Below are positions 12,749-23,198 of a stretch of DNA of 64,000 nucleotides, piece by piece (within the stretch, counting starts at the first letter, position 1; every line of letters starts with the position of its first letter). The notes under the pieces are model-generated. The model did no database searches. It was given only the letters and a program-made list of their open reading frames with translations, and had not been told where the DNA came from. The translations under genes were made by a program, and so were the position numbers. Source of the DNA: Phyllostachys edulis (taxonomy: Eukaryota; Streptophyta; Magnoliopsida; Poales; Poaceae); assembly GCA_036346405.1 (NCBI GenBank), contig CM070566.1, positions 12,271,533 to 12,335,532 of the forward strand. Reading direction: 5' to 3'.

Positions 12749-15359
12749 ATGCAAATGGACTACACTCTGCTGAAAAATGTGACACAAGAATCACATAGTT
12801 GGCGTGTTCGTGTGAGAGCAACTCGCTTCTCCGAATATGTAGAAGATGGTCCTCCCAGAAAGGTCCTTCGTCTTGATTTCGTTCTTTTAGATGAACAGGT
12901 CAGCCCCTCCCCCCCTATACACACTTTCTCTCCACATACACCAACCAATTACATACTAACTAATTTTGATTATCATAATTAACAGGGCAGTACCATGGAG
13001 GCACAGATTCCGTGAAGACACCTTCCTCTATTCAACTTATCCCTAAAAGAAAATAAAGGTTCACTTTATTGAATACTTTGAGGTTGCTAATGCTAAGCCA
13101 TCCTATTAGGCGGTTGACTATCCTATTATGGCTAGATTTACCAGACATACAAAGATCAATGAGATAGTACCTGTGCCAAATGATTTCCCTATGTATGCAT
13201 GCACAGTAGTCTCATTTGATGTACTACTAACACGCATTGACAAAGCCGTTCCTTTCAAAGTTAGCAACATCTAGCAAATCCCTTTTTTCACAGTACACAT
13301 GTTGCATCATGACATAGTTTTACATTTAGCTTCCCTACATATTTCTATTATGTAACAAATGCTATCCAATTCAAGATACCATTGGCCTTATCACGGGGAT
13401 CTCTCACATTAAGACTAAGTGCTTGCAAAAGGAATCACAAAAACAATCCGTAATGTCAATATCACAGATGGCAGGTGCTCGCGCTTTCCCTATCTTTGTT
13501 TCATACATGCATAGCACTGTACTCATCTAACAAACAAATACTTACCAATTTCAAAAATAGAGAGACAGCCTGTGTTACTCTATGGGGACCGCACGCCACT
13601 CAATTTGATGCGCTCGACTACAGTCAAGCGTAAAACAACCCCATCGTTCTGCTCTTTGTTGGACTTACTGCAAGACTCTATGAAGGTACAAACCACTTGC
13701 ATTTACGTACATATGTAAATTTAGTATACATAAAACTGCACATGTACACTATCATTGCGCACATAGCTTATTGAAATGTGTACAAAACCTATGTAGGTCA
13801 ATGTCATCGCAGGCAAGACCATTTGTAAATGGTATGCTAATGCTAACATCCCTGAAGTGCTTGCTCTACAAAACAGGTCAGTGCATCGCAAATTTGCTTT
13901 CTTCAATTTCCTCTTTTTTATGTTTCATCAAATTCATATTACTTTACAGAGTCCAAGACAACCACTGATTGCAAAAATGTACTGATTTTATACATGCAAA
14001 GACTCAATACTCGATTCAACATTTAATAATGTATCCATTTCTATTACAAGACATCGCTTAAAAAATTGCATGAATTTAACTTTCCATATAAACTCTCAAT
14101 GACTAAACATAGCCCAAACAGGTAATAGGATTGTAGCAAACTGAGCGTATCCCATCCACAATATCCTAATGTGCAATCCCTACACTAAGCAATTTGTGCT
14201 GTTCATAGCACAATCTGAGCACTTGAGAAGGATATTCCCAATAAATCACATACTATAACATGCAAAAAATGTAACATATATGTTTGGGAACAGAACTAAG
14301 TTAAGTCCAACATAATTGATCACAATGATACACCAAAACAAAATAACGACATAGTATTTAATACAGAATGATTTGTTATAGTATTTAATACAGAATGATT
14401 AGATAGCAAATGAACTATAGTAATACTACAACAGTCAACAGCCCCCCTCAAGCCAATGGAATATTTTTTTTCCAAAAATTACCACATCAGACTGCTTTGC
14501 AAATAACGGAATAGGCCAACACAATAGGAATTATGATACAAAAGTAGCTACATTGGATCACGTATTGTTCAAACAGTACATGTGTCAGACTCCTAAAATC
14601 TATCTCGACAAACATTGAAAATATCTATTCTCCAACAGCCATTTCCAAATTAATTATTTTTTATGATTTTTAGAACATACTTTCAGATGCGTTGCTTTTG
14701 ACATGTTATCATCTCTACCCTCAGTTTTTCAGCCATACCTCATCAAATTATGTGGTTTGGCCAAACACAAAGCCAGACCGCAGCAGCACCCATGACAGTT
14801 CATGAATTAGCAACCTTGAATGCACACGAAGCTGTGGTATGTTGCCCTCTACACAGTTTTACTTCAGTATAGCAGTAAACAACTTTAGACATTTTATGAC
14901 AATTTTAGATTTTGCACCAAAACATAAATGACAGGGATGCATGTACACCGTCGACATCGCAATCAAAGAACTTACGCCGAATGAGGCCTGGTGGTACCTA
15001 GCTTGTGGCGGTTGCAAGAGGACTGCAGTCCGAACAGTTGAAGGTTACAGATGCGCAAGGTGCAATGACTTAACAAATTAACCAAGGTTATTGCTAGAAC
15101 ACATTTGTCGCCCTTTCCATTCTACTATTATGTCCATGTACTTATTACGTATATCTCCAACCATTTCCTAACACATTTTAAATATAGATACAAGATTCCT
15201 CGACGTGGTATCGACATAAACAACATTGGCAAAGCTAATGCACCAACAAAGAGAATTTGTGTTCTTGGAGATATAGGACAAGAATTGGTAGGAATCTCGG
15301 CGTTAGATCTTGCAAAGAAGTGCCCCTACCATCACTTTGGTTTTATACCATCGAAATAA
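12749..15359 (+). pseudogene. Helitron-encoded RPA70-like single-strand DNA-binding protein, disrupted
   Basis: This resembles the large subunit of replication protein A, a set of OB folds that bind single-stranded DNA; plant Helitrons often carry one. Exons I can support: 12749-12898 (MDYTLLKNV, KVLRLDFVLLDEQ), 12986-~13270 (ANAKPSY, VPVPNDFPMYACTVVSFDV), 13375-13474 (DTIGLITGISHIKTK), 13574-13685 (VTLWGPHATQFDALDYSQ, a DBD-B signature), 13797-13876 (CKWYANANIPEV), 14935-~15072 and ~15187-15359 (GDIGQELVGISALDL). The 14935 exon holds the zinc ribbon of DBD-C with Cys pairs in ACGGCKR and YRCARCN. Introns at 12899-12985, 13475-13573, 13686-13796 and 13877 on have GT and/or AG edges. Breaks include a TGA and a frameshift early in exon 2, a TAG in SY*AVD, and a TAA after YSQA. 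I am sure of the family and less sure of some exon borders. Confidence 0.85.
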
Positions 15360-17303
15360 CAAGACTCTATGGACGCCAAGATAACACGAAGTTAGTGGAT
15401 CACGCGATCGCTTCAAAGAATGTCTCGATCGCTCCAAGTTGATAGCTTCAACATCATATCCACAAACCTTCCACTTCCATTCCTCCTCGGTGCACCAAAA
15501 CTCCAAAAGATACCGAACCTATTTATCAAACAAATGCAAGCTCATCGAAGATACAGTAAATGCAACTTCTACGCTAAGCACCGCTTTCAAAGACACACAG
15601 CACTATACCGCATCACCAACTCCAACAACCAAAGACACTACACCACGACGGCGTGAAAACAACTTGAATTACACACACCTCCATCCCCTGAAATCAGCAA
15701 GGTATGAATCACCGTCATGCAGCTTACAAACATGCTCCCCATCTGTACAAACCCCCTACACCCAGCCATTTTCATATGCTTAAGTTTTTATTACACCATA
15801 CACAAGCTGATAGACCCTTTGTTGTCAAGAAAAGCGTCTGCTGAACACGACCAAAGGAATCTTCATATCCTGACGACGATGCAAGGTACTTCTACTCCAA
15901 ACCGCTATTATAACTCATTGAATGCTCACCACAGGTCTTAACCTAGCATTTTCCTCTTTACAGTACCTTACAACGAATGAAGAAACCATTTGTTAGAAAA
16001 ATCGACATGGATACGCCGGCAAATGAGTAAAACAACAGGTGAGGGGAAAAAACGCACTCCTTATTCTTGCCAGCACTGACAGATGCATATATTATTCTAA
16101 ACCAAATTCTTTCTTGCCAGTGATCCTATGTACAGACTAGACAATCTCCAATCAGCACACTACGCCTTTTGTAACTAGCGATCGTGCTGACACTCCTTTA
16201 TACAAGACATACTGCAGCAACCAAAAAAAGTGGCGCCTACGTCTTGACCATGTATATGTTTTAGCACCTGAACAAAACCAAGATCAGCAAGCTTTTGGGT
16301 TGTTTCCTGCCCCCTATTATGCTAATTGTACATATTCCCTGTCGTTATGAACCGGCCGTACACCGCAGACTTTATGTATTGCTTACCTTAACATCCCAAC
16401 AAAGCTATGTATACATACCCAGATCTGGAGGACTCCTTCAAACCAAATCCTGACTCCGCTACCGGTGTATATTGAACTGTATGGTGTCGGAACCGCATAT
16501 TGAACTCAAGTGTGTTCACAACCATCCTCTCCTGCAGAAACCGCCGTGTCATTTCTCTTAAAATGGTGTGTTCGCTGAACATGTCTTACATCGCCACGCC
16601 ACCGTATTCACCCAAAGGTATATAGCTACCGAACATGTCTTACGCTTTTATTAGCTAGCATGTCGTTCCATTCTGCTTCATACCATCGAGCCATTCGCCT
16701 TTCCACATTTCAATTTCTACAATGTTTATTGACAGCACTTTTAATTTCTAACCCGCCTGTTAAATAATTTCGTTTAGTCCACACAGAGCAGCACAACATA
16801 TACATTAGGCTTAGATCATGTGTACTTGCCTCTCGTAACGGTTACATACATTGTGCACTACCAAATATACACCTTCCTATCTACAAAAACACACACACAT
16901 CAAACCATACGCATAAAGCCAAGATGCAGCAGCAGTGTAGCGCTGATTGCGCCTAGTATTCTGTATTAGGACAACGATTAAAATGTCCGACTTCATAGTA
17001 AATGCTACAAGATTTTGCTACAAAGGTGTGTTAGATTATTGGATATTAGGAGGTGATCTAGCAGTGTGTTAGATATAATACTATAATTTGGATACTTTGC
17101 ATGTGCCATGTCGCACAATACATTTCTAATTATAGGTAGGAATGGATGTGAAATGACTACATGCCAATACATGCTATGCTTTAAAAAATAATCAAAGCTC
17201 ATTCTAGCAATCTCCCTTTTTGGAAGAAAAGACATCGAAAAGGTGTTATAATAATCCATGGCCATGGCCAGCACAATAATCGTAAGCAGCTATTTCACTT
17301 TTT
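15360..17303. other. Non-coding tail of the Helitron region
   Basis: No domain is recognisable in any frame. The left part is probably Helitron 3' non-coding DNA. The part nearest the LINE (about 16957-17303) is of unknown origin. A short CA-rich run near 16889 is the only simple repeat. Confidence 0.45.
16940..16957 (+). other. Weak candidate Helitron 3' terminus
   Basis: The sequence GCGC-TGATT-GCGC is followed directly by CTAG and then T. This resembles the Helitron rule of a hairpin, then CTRR, then insertion before T. The stem is only four base pairs and touches CTAG, whereas family hairpins are normally longer and stand several bases away. I list it as the best available candidate only. 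Confidence 0.2.
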
Positions 17304-17319
17304 ATAATACGCACGAGAG
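17304..17319. repeat. Left target-site duplication of the LINE
   Basis: The 16-mer ATAATACGCACGAGAG here matches ATAATATGCACGAGAG at 20811-20826 with one C/T difference. Length and position fit a target-primed reverse-transcription duplication. Confidence 0.85.
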
Positions 17320-19659
17320 AGGCTTTCTATAGAGGACGTCAGCCTTTATTTAAATTTGAATTAGACTGATTATATAGGGAAGGGTTTAGAGAGATGATAG
17401 CTAAGGTGTAGAGAAAGGAACATAGAGGTCAGTCGGCCTTACATAACTGGCAATGCAATGTTAGATCTCTTAGGTGTTATCTGCGGGATTGGGCAAAAAA
17501 TCCCAGCGGAACTTATAAAAAGGAAAAGCTCGAACTCAACTTATTAATTGATGAGCTTGATAAAAAAGGCTAAGTTTTTAAGGTTGTCTGATCATGAGCT
17601 TAATCTTAAAAAATGTGCTAACGAGAGATTGGCTCAACTTTTAAGAGAAGAAGAAATTAAATGGTATCAAGGGGCCAAATCAAAATTTCTCTTGGAGGGT
17701 GATAGAAATACTCGTTTTTATCATTTGATTACAAATAGTAAGCATAGAAGACAAAGAATTTTTCAACTCGAACGAGAGGAAGGAATAATTCAGGGTGATG
17801 TGTAATTAAAAAAAGTATATCACCAATTATTATAAAGATTTGTCTGGGCCATCTGAAGTAAATCATTTATCTATGATTGATGCTTTTACAGCTGATATGT
17901 CTCAAGTATCGGAAGAGGAAAACAATCTTCTTACTGAGCCTTTTGCTGAAAAGGAGGTGAAAGATGTCATTTTTCAAATAGAACATAACAAAGCAGTTGG
18001 ACCTAATGGTTTTCCAGCTGAGTTCTATCAGGTGTTTTGGCAAGTTATCAAAAATGACTTGATGGCCATGTTTCATGCTTTTCATAGTTGCTCTCTGTCT
18101 CTTTTTAGCTTGAATTTTGGGATTATTACATTGCTTCCCAAAAAAATCTGACGCTAAGCAAATACAACAATATAAGCCTATTTGTATGCTTAATGTTTGT
18201 TTTAAAATTTTTACTAAAGTGGTTACTAATAGGCTTAAAAAAGTAGCTCAAAGGTTGTTCAACCATCACAGTCAGCATTCATGCAGGGGAGATTTATTCT
18301 TGATGGCGTAGTTATCTTACATGAAACCATCCATGAGTTACATAAACATAATTTGGATGGAATTGTTTTCAAAGTTGATTTTGAGAAAGCTTATGACAAA
18401 GTAAAATGGCCATTTTTTATTTCAAACTTTGCGGATGAAATGCTTTTCCTCTAAGTGGTGTTCCTGTGTGAAAAGTTTTGATCATGGAAGGGAGTGTTGG
18501 AATAAAAGCCAATGATGATCTTAGTTCTTTTTTCCAAACACATAATGGTCTTAAGCAAGGTGATCCTATGTCACCTATTCTTTTTAATCTTGTTGCAGAT
18601 ATGCTTGCCATCTTTATTTTCAGAGCTAAAGAAGTTGGTCTTTTAATGGGAGTTGTTCTTCACTTGATTGATGATGGGTTGTCAATATTACAGTGTGCCG
18701 ATTACACGATCCTCTTCTTGAATAATGATTTAGAACAAGCAAACAATCTTAAACTGATTTTATGTCTCTTTGAACATTTATCTGGTTTAAATATCAATTT
18801 CCATAAGAGCGCGATTTTCTGTTTTGGTGTTGCCAAAGATGTTGAACCGCTGATATACATGCTTATTTGGTTGTGAAGTGGGGTGTTTCCTTTTAGGTAC
18901 TTAGGTATTCCCATCCACTTCAGAAAATTAAGGAATAGTGATTGGAAAGGGGTTGAGGAGCGAGTTGAGAAAAAGCTTAGTAGTTGGAAAGGAAAAACTT
19001 TGTTTGTTGGTGGTCGCATGGTACTTATTAACTCGGTACTAAGTAGTCTACCTATGTTTATGTTTTCTTATTTTTAGGTTCCTAAAGAGGTTATCAAAAG
19101 ACTAGATTTTTATCGGTCTAGATTTTTCTGGCAGAGTGACAGTCATAAGCGAAAGTATAGGCTTGCTAAATGAAGTTTAGTGTGTTCACCCAAAGAGCAC
19201 GGTGGTCTAGATGTTCGAACTTAGACACCAAAAATAAAAGCTTATTAGGGAAATTGTTGTTTAAGTTGCTTAATGAAGAAGGAGTATGTCAATCTTTACT
19301 AACAAAGAAATATTTGGGTGAGAAGAGTCTGTCGCAGGTGGTTAATATACCTGAGACTTCCCATTTTTGGTCGGGTCTTATGGAAATTAAAGATCAATTT
19401 TTTCGCTTTGGTTCATTTCACGTTAAAAACGAAATGCAAACTAGGTTATGGGAAGATATTTGGTTAGGAGATTCTTCGCTGCAAAGGTAATATCCACTGC
19501 TGTACAATGTGGTAAGGAGAAAGGATGTTTTGGTGGCAAATGTTTTGAGATCGAATCCCTTAAATATTGCTTTTTGAAGACCTCTTATTGGGAGTAAATT
19601 ACATGCTTGGTCCGAAAGTTATCATGAAAAATTGTAATGTACAATTAAGCGTTCAAAAG

Positions 19660-19668
19660 GATATTTTC
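19660..19668. repeat. Left 9-bp TSD of the Mutator-like element
   Basis: GATATTTTC here pairs with GATGTTTTC at 20022-20030, one substitution apart. The LINE reading frame continues across the two sites when the insert is ignored, which fixes the boundary. Confidence 0.85.
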
Positions 19669-20021
19669 GAATTTTTATTAATTAACCTTTTTAAAATTTT
19701 ATTTTAAAGTTAACCCTTAGCGCACTTTATTTCCAATTGACCCATTTGTCACGCCACCACTCGTGGCGTGACAAAACAACAATGTCATGTCATGCTCTTG
19801 TCACGCCATGGGTGGTGGTGTGACTGTGTTGTTTGGTCACGCTATCACCAGTGGCGTGACCAAAAGTGCAATTTGACGGATTTATCCTATGACGTGACAG
19901 CGTTATTTTGTCACGCCATAGGCGGTGGCGTGATCAAAGGGGTCAGATTTGGAAATAAAGTGCGCTGGGGGTTAACTTTAAAATAAATTTTTAAAAAAGG
20001 TTAATTAATAAAAAAAAGTTC
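19669..20021. mobile_element. 353-bp non-autonomous Mutator-like element (MULE/MITE)
   Basis: The ends are long terminal inverted repeats of about 75-83 bp. The left begins GAATTTTTATTAATTAACC and the right, read inward on the other strand, begins GAACTTTTTTTTATTAATTA. Both contain AAAGTTAACCC and AGCGCACTTTATTTCCAA. Long inverted repeats plus a 9-bp TSD are the marks of the Mutator superfamily. There is no transposase ORF, so movement must have relied on an enzyme supplied elsewhere. It sits inside the LINE ORF2 and is therefore younger than the LINE. Its core contains four palindromic units. Confidence 0.85.
19747..19935. repeat. Four GTCACGCCA...TGGCGTGAC palindromes in the MITE core
   Basis: Hairpin-forming units lie at 19747-19773 (11-bp arms, 5-nt loop), 19800-19824, 19835-19861 and 19910-19935. 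Each has arms derived from GTCACGCCA and TGGCGTGAC, with the inner bases diverged. They account for most of the DNA between the terminal inverted repeats. Confidence 0.85.
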
Positions 20022-20030
20022 GATGTTTTC
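20022..20030. repeat. Right 9-bp TSD of the Mutator-like element
   Basis: GATGTTTTC, one base different from the left copy GATATTTTC. LINE sequence encoding IWHLNKSRLFSV resumes immediately. Confidence 0.85.
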
Positions 20031-20810
20031 ATATGGCATTTGAATAAGTCTAGACTTTTTTCGGTATAGTCTTTACATACGACACTTATAGGCGACGTTC
20101 AAAATCCCATTAGGAATTTGTTCTGGTATATTAAAATTCCTTTAAAAATAAAAATATTCCTATGGTATCTCAAAAGAGAGATTGTATTAACTAAAGATAA
20201 CCTGCTTAAAAGAAATTGAAGGGGAAGCACAAAGTGTTGTTTTTGCATTAAAGAGGAAACAATTCAACATCTTTTCTTTGATTGCCCCTTTGCACGTCTT
20301 ACATGGTAGGTTGTTCAATGTGCGTTCAATTTAGATCCTCCAATGAGCATAGTAAACATGTTTTGGAATTGGTTAGCTAGTAGTCCAAAAATGCTAAAGT
20401 CACAACTCCTGGTGGGAGCTAGTGTTTTATGTTAGTCTATTTGGTTATGTTGGAATGGGGTTATTTTTGACAAAAAGATTATAACTAATCCTTTGCAGGA
20501 TATCTTATTGAGTGGGTATTGGCTGAATGTTTGGGCAAACCTGCAGAAATCGAACCAGAAGGAGTCTATATTGGAGGGAAGCCAAAGGTTGGAGTTTGTG
20601 GCAAAGTAAATCCTCAATTTTCATGGATGGAGGCTTGGCCATAAGATTTGCAATGATTGAGTTTAAGTTTCAATTGTCTTTTGGTTGTAAGGCTGAAAGC
20701 CATTTTTTACATCTTGGTGTATTTGATACTTTAGACTCTTAAATAAAATGGGCTGTGTGTATCTTTGATGCAGAGACTGGAAGAGATTTTTCTTTTCCGT
20801 TATTTAAAAA

Positions 20811-20826
20811 ATAATATGCACGAGAG
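20811..20826. repeat. Right target-site duplication of the LINE
   Basis: ATAATATGCACGAGAG directly follows the A-rich tail and matches the left copy at 17304-17319 with one mismatch. Confidence 0.85.
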
Positions 20827-21732
20827 TTCTGCACCAAACCATAATGAGAAAAATATTTTGATACCGAATGTGCTTGACCGAAAAACCTTGATAAGTACCA
20901 ATTCAATTCAGTTTAAAAACCACAACGAGAAATTATCCATGGATCAATGCAATTCAGTTCAGAAAACGGTGGAGCATTGGGTATATACGAACAAATGACA
21001 CTCAAATAAAAACGTCCCTATCTCAACCTTGATAAATGGTAAAGTACGGCATGAAATGATTTGTGATTTAAAAACCATAAAACGGCGTCTTCGTCCGGCA
21101 GTTGACTAAGATTTTGCTTTGGCTGCTTTGTGAGGCTGTGATGTCATTAAGTGTCTTTTGGAGGCGTTAAGCATGAAAACGTTATTCAGCTGCTGACATG
21201 AAATGCTGTTGCAAAGAGTCATTTTCATGTGAAACATGCAAATAGGTTATTTGTGTGTATGCCTAGCAAGTAAGCAACTTCTACATTCTGTTTAGGTGGT
21301 CATGGTTAATACTGTAACAGGGAATATTTTCAACAAATTGTAGGAATGATATTTTTTTTCTTTAAAAAACCTAAAGGTGAGCATCGTGTGTTTAATTTGT
21401 TTGAGCGCTTCCTTTCCAATGTAGTGAGTACATAGATCTCTCCATACAAACCTGGGTGCTGAACTGCTGATGGGTATAAAAAGGTAAAGTTCGATCTCCA
21501 AATTTTGATAACATCCATGGGCACTTTAAAAACACAAATATTATACAACGTAGCTAAACACTAGTAAATTATGCTCAAACTGCTTGCAATATGAAGGTTT
21601 GGAGTTGACTAAAATAAGAATTAGCCTTCAAATAGGAAAAACATGAACAAACAACCGTGACCATTTTTTTTTACGGGGAACAACCATGACCATTGGACGA
21701 GATCAATGTGGTTTAGGCTATACACTAAAAGC
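20827..21732. other. Unassigned AT-rich spacer
   Basis: No coding domain, repeat or promoter signature could be supported between the LINE and the hAT end. Before the LINE inserted it was contiguous with the DNA left of 17304. Confidence 0.4.
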
Positions 21733-22930
21733 CAGTGGCGGAGCCAGGATTTCACAGAGTCTCGGGTCCAAAACTAAGGGATTATAACTAACGTCAAATA
21801 CTATCAACACTGAGGCATAACAAAAGTATAACACAAATGCACAATTGAAATAAAATTTGAATTCCATGTTTAACGATACGACAAAATAGATAAAACATAG
21901 CAAAAAAAAAAAGAATGTAACATACCACTAGCACGACATAATTTTTGCTTAATTAATAAAGATTTGGTTCATTTGAGCCTATCATATCTTCATCAACAAA
22001 AGTACAAGAACCTGAACTTGCAAAGATAAAATTGCATATGTAAATCAAGACACAAGAGCACAATGTTATTTTTAATGCAAATTACGAAATAAGAATGTAA
22101 CATACCACTAGCATGTGGTAGTTTCTGCTTACACATCCTTATACTTTGAAAACGTTGTAAAATCTTGTTATCATCGATGCTTACAAATACGTCTCACTCA
22201 ATATAGCATATCATACAATCATTCATCCATTCATCACTCATCTTATTTCAGCAACTCAAGATTGATAATGTTCATAGTCGAGAAAGTTTTTCTCTCGCTA
22301 TGCGGTGCAACAGTAAAAATCAAGGCCAATTCAATGAGTTGATATACCAATGGAAAAATTGTGTGTCTATCGGTCTAAACTATCTTCACAGCAAGTTTAC
22401 CAAAGTCATTACAGCTTAAGAAATCCGAATCAACTCTCACATCAGTAATGAATGTCTCAAGCTGGTCCTTAAAGAGTACACAATCATATTGGGAGAAGTC
22501 GGCGGCATAAATCTTAGCAAGTTCAACTAGTTTATCTTCATCAAAGTTGGAAAAGGAATTCTTTGGATCAAGACAAGCAAGGCATCTCAATAACTGAGTA
22601 GATCTTTCAGCAAATCGATTGTTTAACTCAACAATAATTTGATCATGCACCACATTAAATATTTCATGATTGAAATGATGGCAGTAAGTTACCAATCGGC
22701 CGCCATGACCTTTGGAACGACCCCTAACAGTTATCGTATCTGACATATTTGGCACAATGATGCGATGTTGGAGACAAAATGTCTTTACCTCTTTAAAGAG
22801 CTCATCCCAACCATGCCGCCTTATGTCATTAATTTTGTGCAATGTGGTCCCAACCAATCCTACAGCACGGACAATATTCTGATCCTTCTTTTGCATGCAT
22901 TGTGACACATCATTAGTTTTGCCCAACATT
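21733..22930 (-). mobile_element. 3' part of a hAT-type DNA transposon
   Basis: A terminal motif CAGTGGCGGAGCCAGGATT at 21733 has the form of plant hAT-type ends. It lies downstream of a minus-strand coding region for the C-terminal half of a hAT transposase. The element stops abruptly at 22930, where another sequence begins TGTAACAGCC, so its 5' half is missing from the window. Two related words (GAATGTAACATACCACTAGC) occur at 21912 and 22093 in its 3' non-coding part. Confidence 0.75.
22110..22930 (-). pseudogene. hAT transposase, ZMYM1-like, C-terminal half
   Basis: Translated on the minus strand, 22930 to 22375 reads as one open frame with the family pattern KKDQNIVRAVGLVGTT, RRHGWDELFKEVKTFC, NNRFAERSTQLLRCLACLDP and FDEDKLVELAKIYAADF. 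This matches plant proteins with the DUF4371/hAT type fold (zinc finger MYM-type protein 1-like). Beyond a stop near 22375, a diverged hAT dimerisation region continues to about 22110 (LVYQLIELALIF, WMNDCMICYIE, DDNKILQRF), with stops and frameshifts. The N-terminal zinc finger and first half of the catalytic domain are missing because the element is cut at 22930. Confidence 0.85.
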
Positions 22931-23193
22931 TGTAACAGCCCAAAAATCCACAAAGGCAAAAATGAGGGATTTTTAAAACTTTTGTATGCTGTCTATTGTC
23001 GTTTCACATGGTTGCATTTTTGAGAATTACTCGGGAACGTTTTCCATCTCTTGTGCTACTATGATTTTGTCTACTATCACTTTAAGAGTTTCTTAAAGCG
23101 AATACTTATTCTATCTTTCCCCAAGTCTTTCGGGCTTTCCTTCCTTTTCCACGTTCCTTCCTTGGGCTGAATGCCGATCGACCTAGATCCTGG

Positions 23194-23198
23194 TCCGG
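23194..23198. repeat. Left TSD of the solo LTR
   Basis: TCCGG immediately before TGTAAGACCC; the identical TCCGG follows the other end at 27643-27647. Confidence 0.8.

Larger units (their letters stand above)
4290..16956 (+). mobile_element. Decayed autonomous-type Helitron (RepHel plus RPA-like gene)
   Basis: This is a rolling-circle DNA transposon of the plant Helitron superfamily. It carries the two protein modules expected of autonomous plant copies: a Rep-helicase at 4.3-8.6 kb and an RPA70-like single-strand-binding protein at 12.75-15.36 kb, both on the plus strand. Between them lie about 4 kb of AT-rich DNA built by repeated tandem duplication. Both genes carry stops and frameshifts, so the copy should be inactive. 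The left limit given is only where Rep homology begins, since the true TC end was not found. The right limit is a weak candidate CTAG end. The downstream LINE is inserted beyond that candidate end, in DNA of unclear origin. Confidence 0.75.
17320..20700 (+). pseudogene. LINE ORF2 reverse transcriptase, truncated and disrupted
   Basis: ORF2 copies the element RNA into DNA at a nicked target. Seen in order: the pre-RT linker (HNWQCNVRSLRCYLRDWAKN, then KWYQGAKSKFLLEGDRNTRF at 17659), RT blocks (NKAVGPNGFPAEFYQVFW at 17989, KVDFEKAYDKVKWPFF at 18373, HNGLKQGDPMSPILFNLVAD at 18541), the catalytic site, a FRYLGIPIHFRKL block at 18891, and a zinc-knuckle region (CCFCIKEETIQHLFFDCPFA near 20235). 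The usual YADD active site reads CADY at 18694-18705, so the second catalytic Asp is lost. Frameshifts or stops occur near 17803, 18149, 18310, 18876 and 19075. A MITE splits the frame at 19669. The endonuclease is absent. Confidence 0.9.
17320..20810 (+). mobile_element. 5'-truncated L1-type LINE
   Basis: This non-LTR retrotransposon of the plant L1 group is bounded by a 16-bp TSD with one mismatch. It starts inside ORF2 after the endonuclease domain, so ORF1 and the apurinic endonuclease are missing, as is common for 5'-truncated insertions. The 3' end shows the plant LINE tail pattern (AATAAAATGGGCTGTGTG, then ATGCAGAGACTGG) and finishes in an A-rich TATTTAAAAA directly before the TSD. It is interrupted at 19669-20021 by a Mutator-like element. 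Confidence 0.9.

Noticed and set aside
19747..19935. Bacterial-type terminators or operators
   Set aside because: The hairpins are internal to a plant MITE bounded by TIRs and a TSD.
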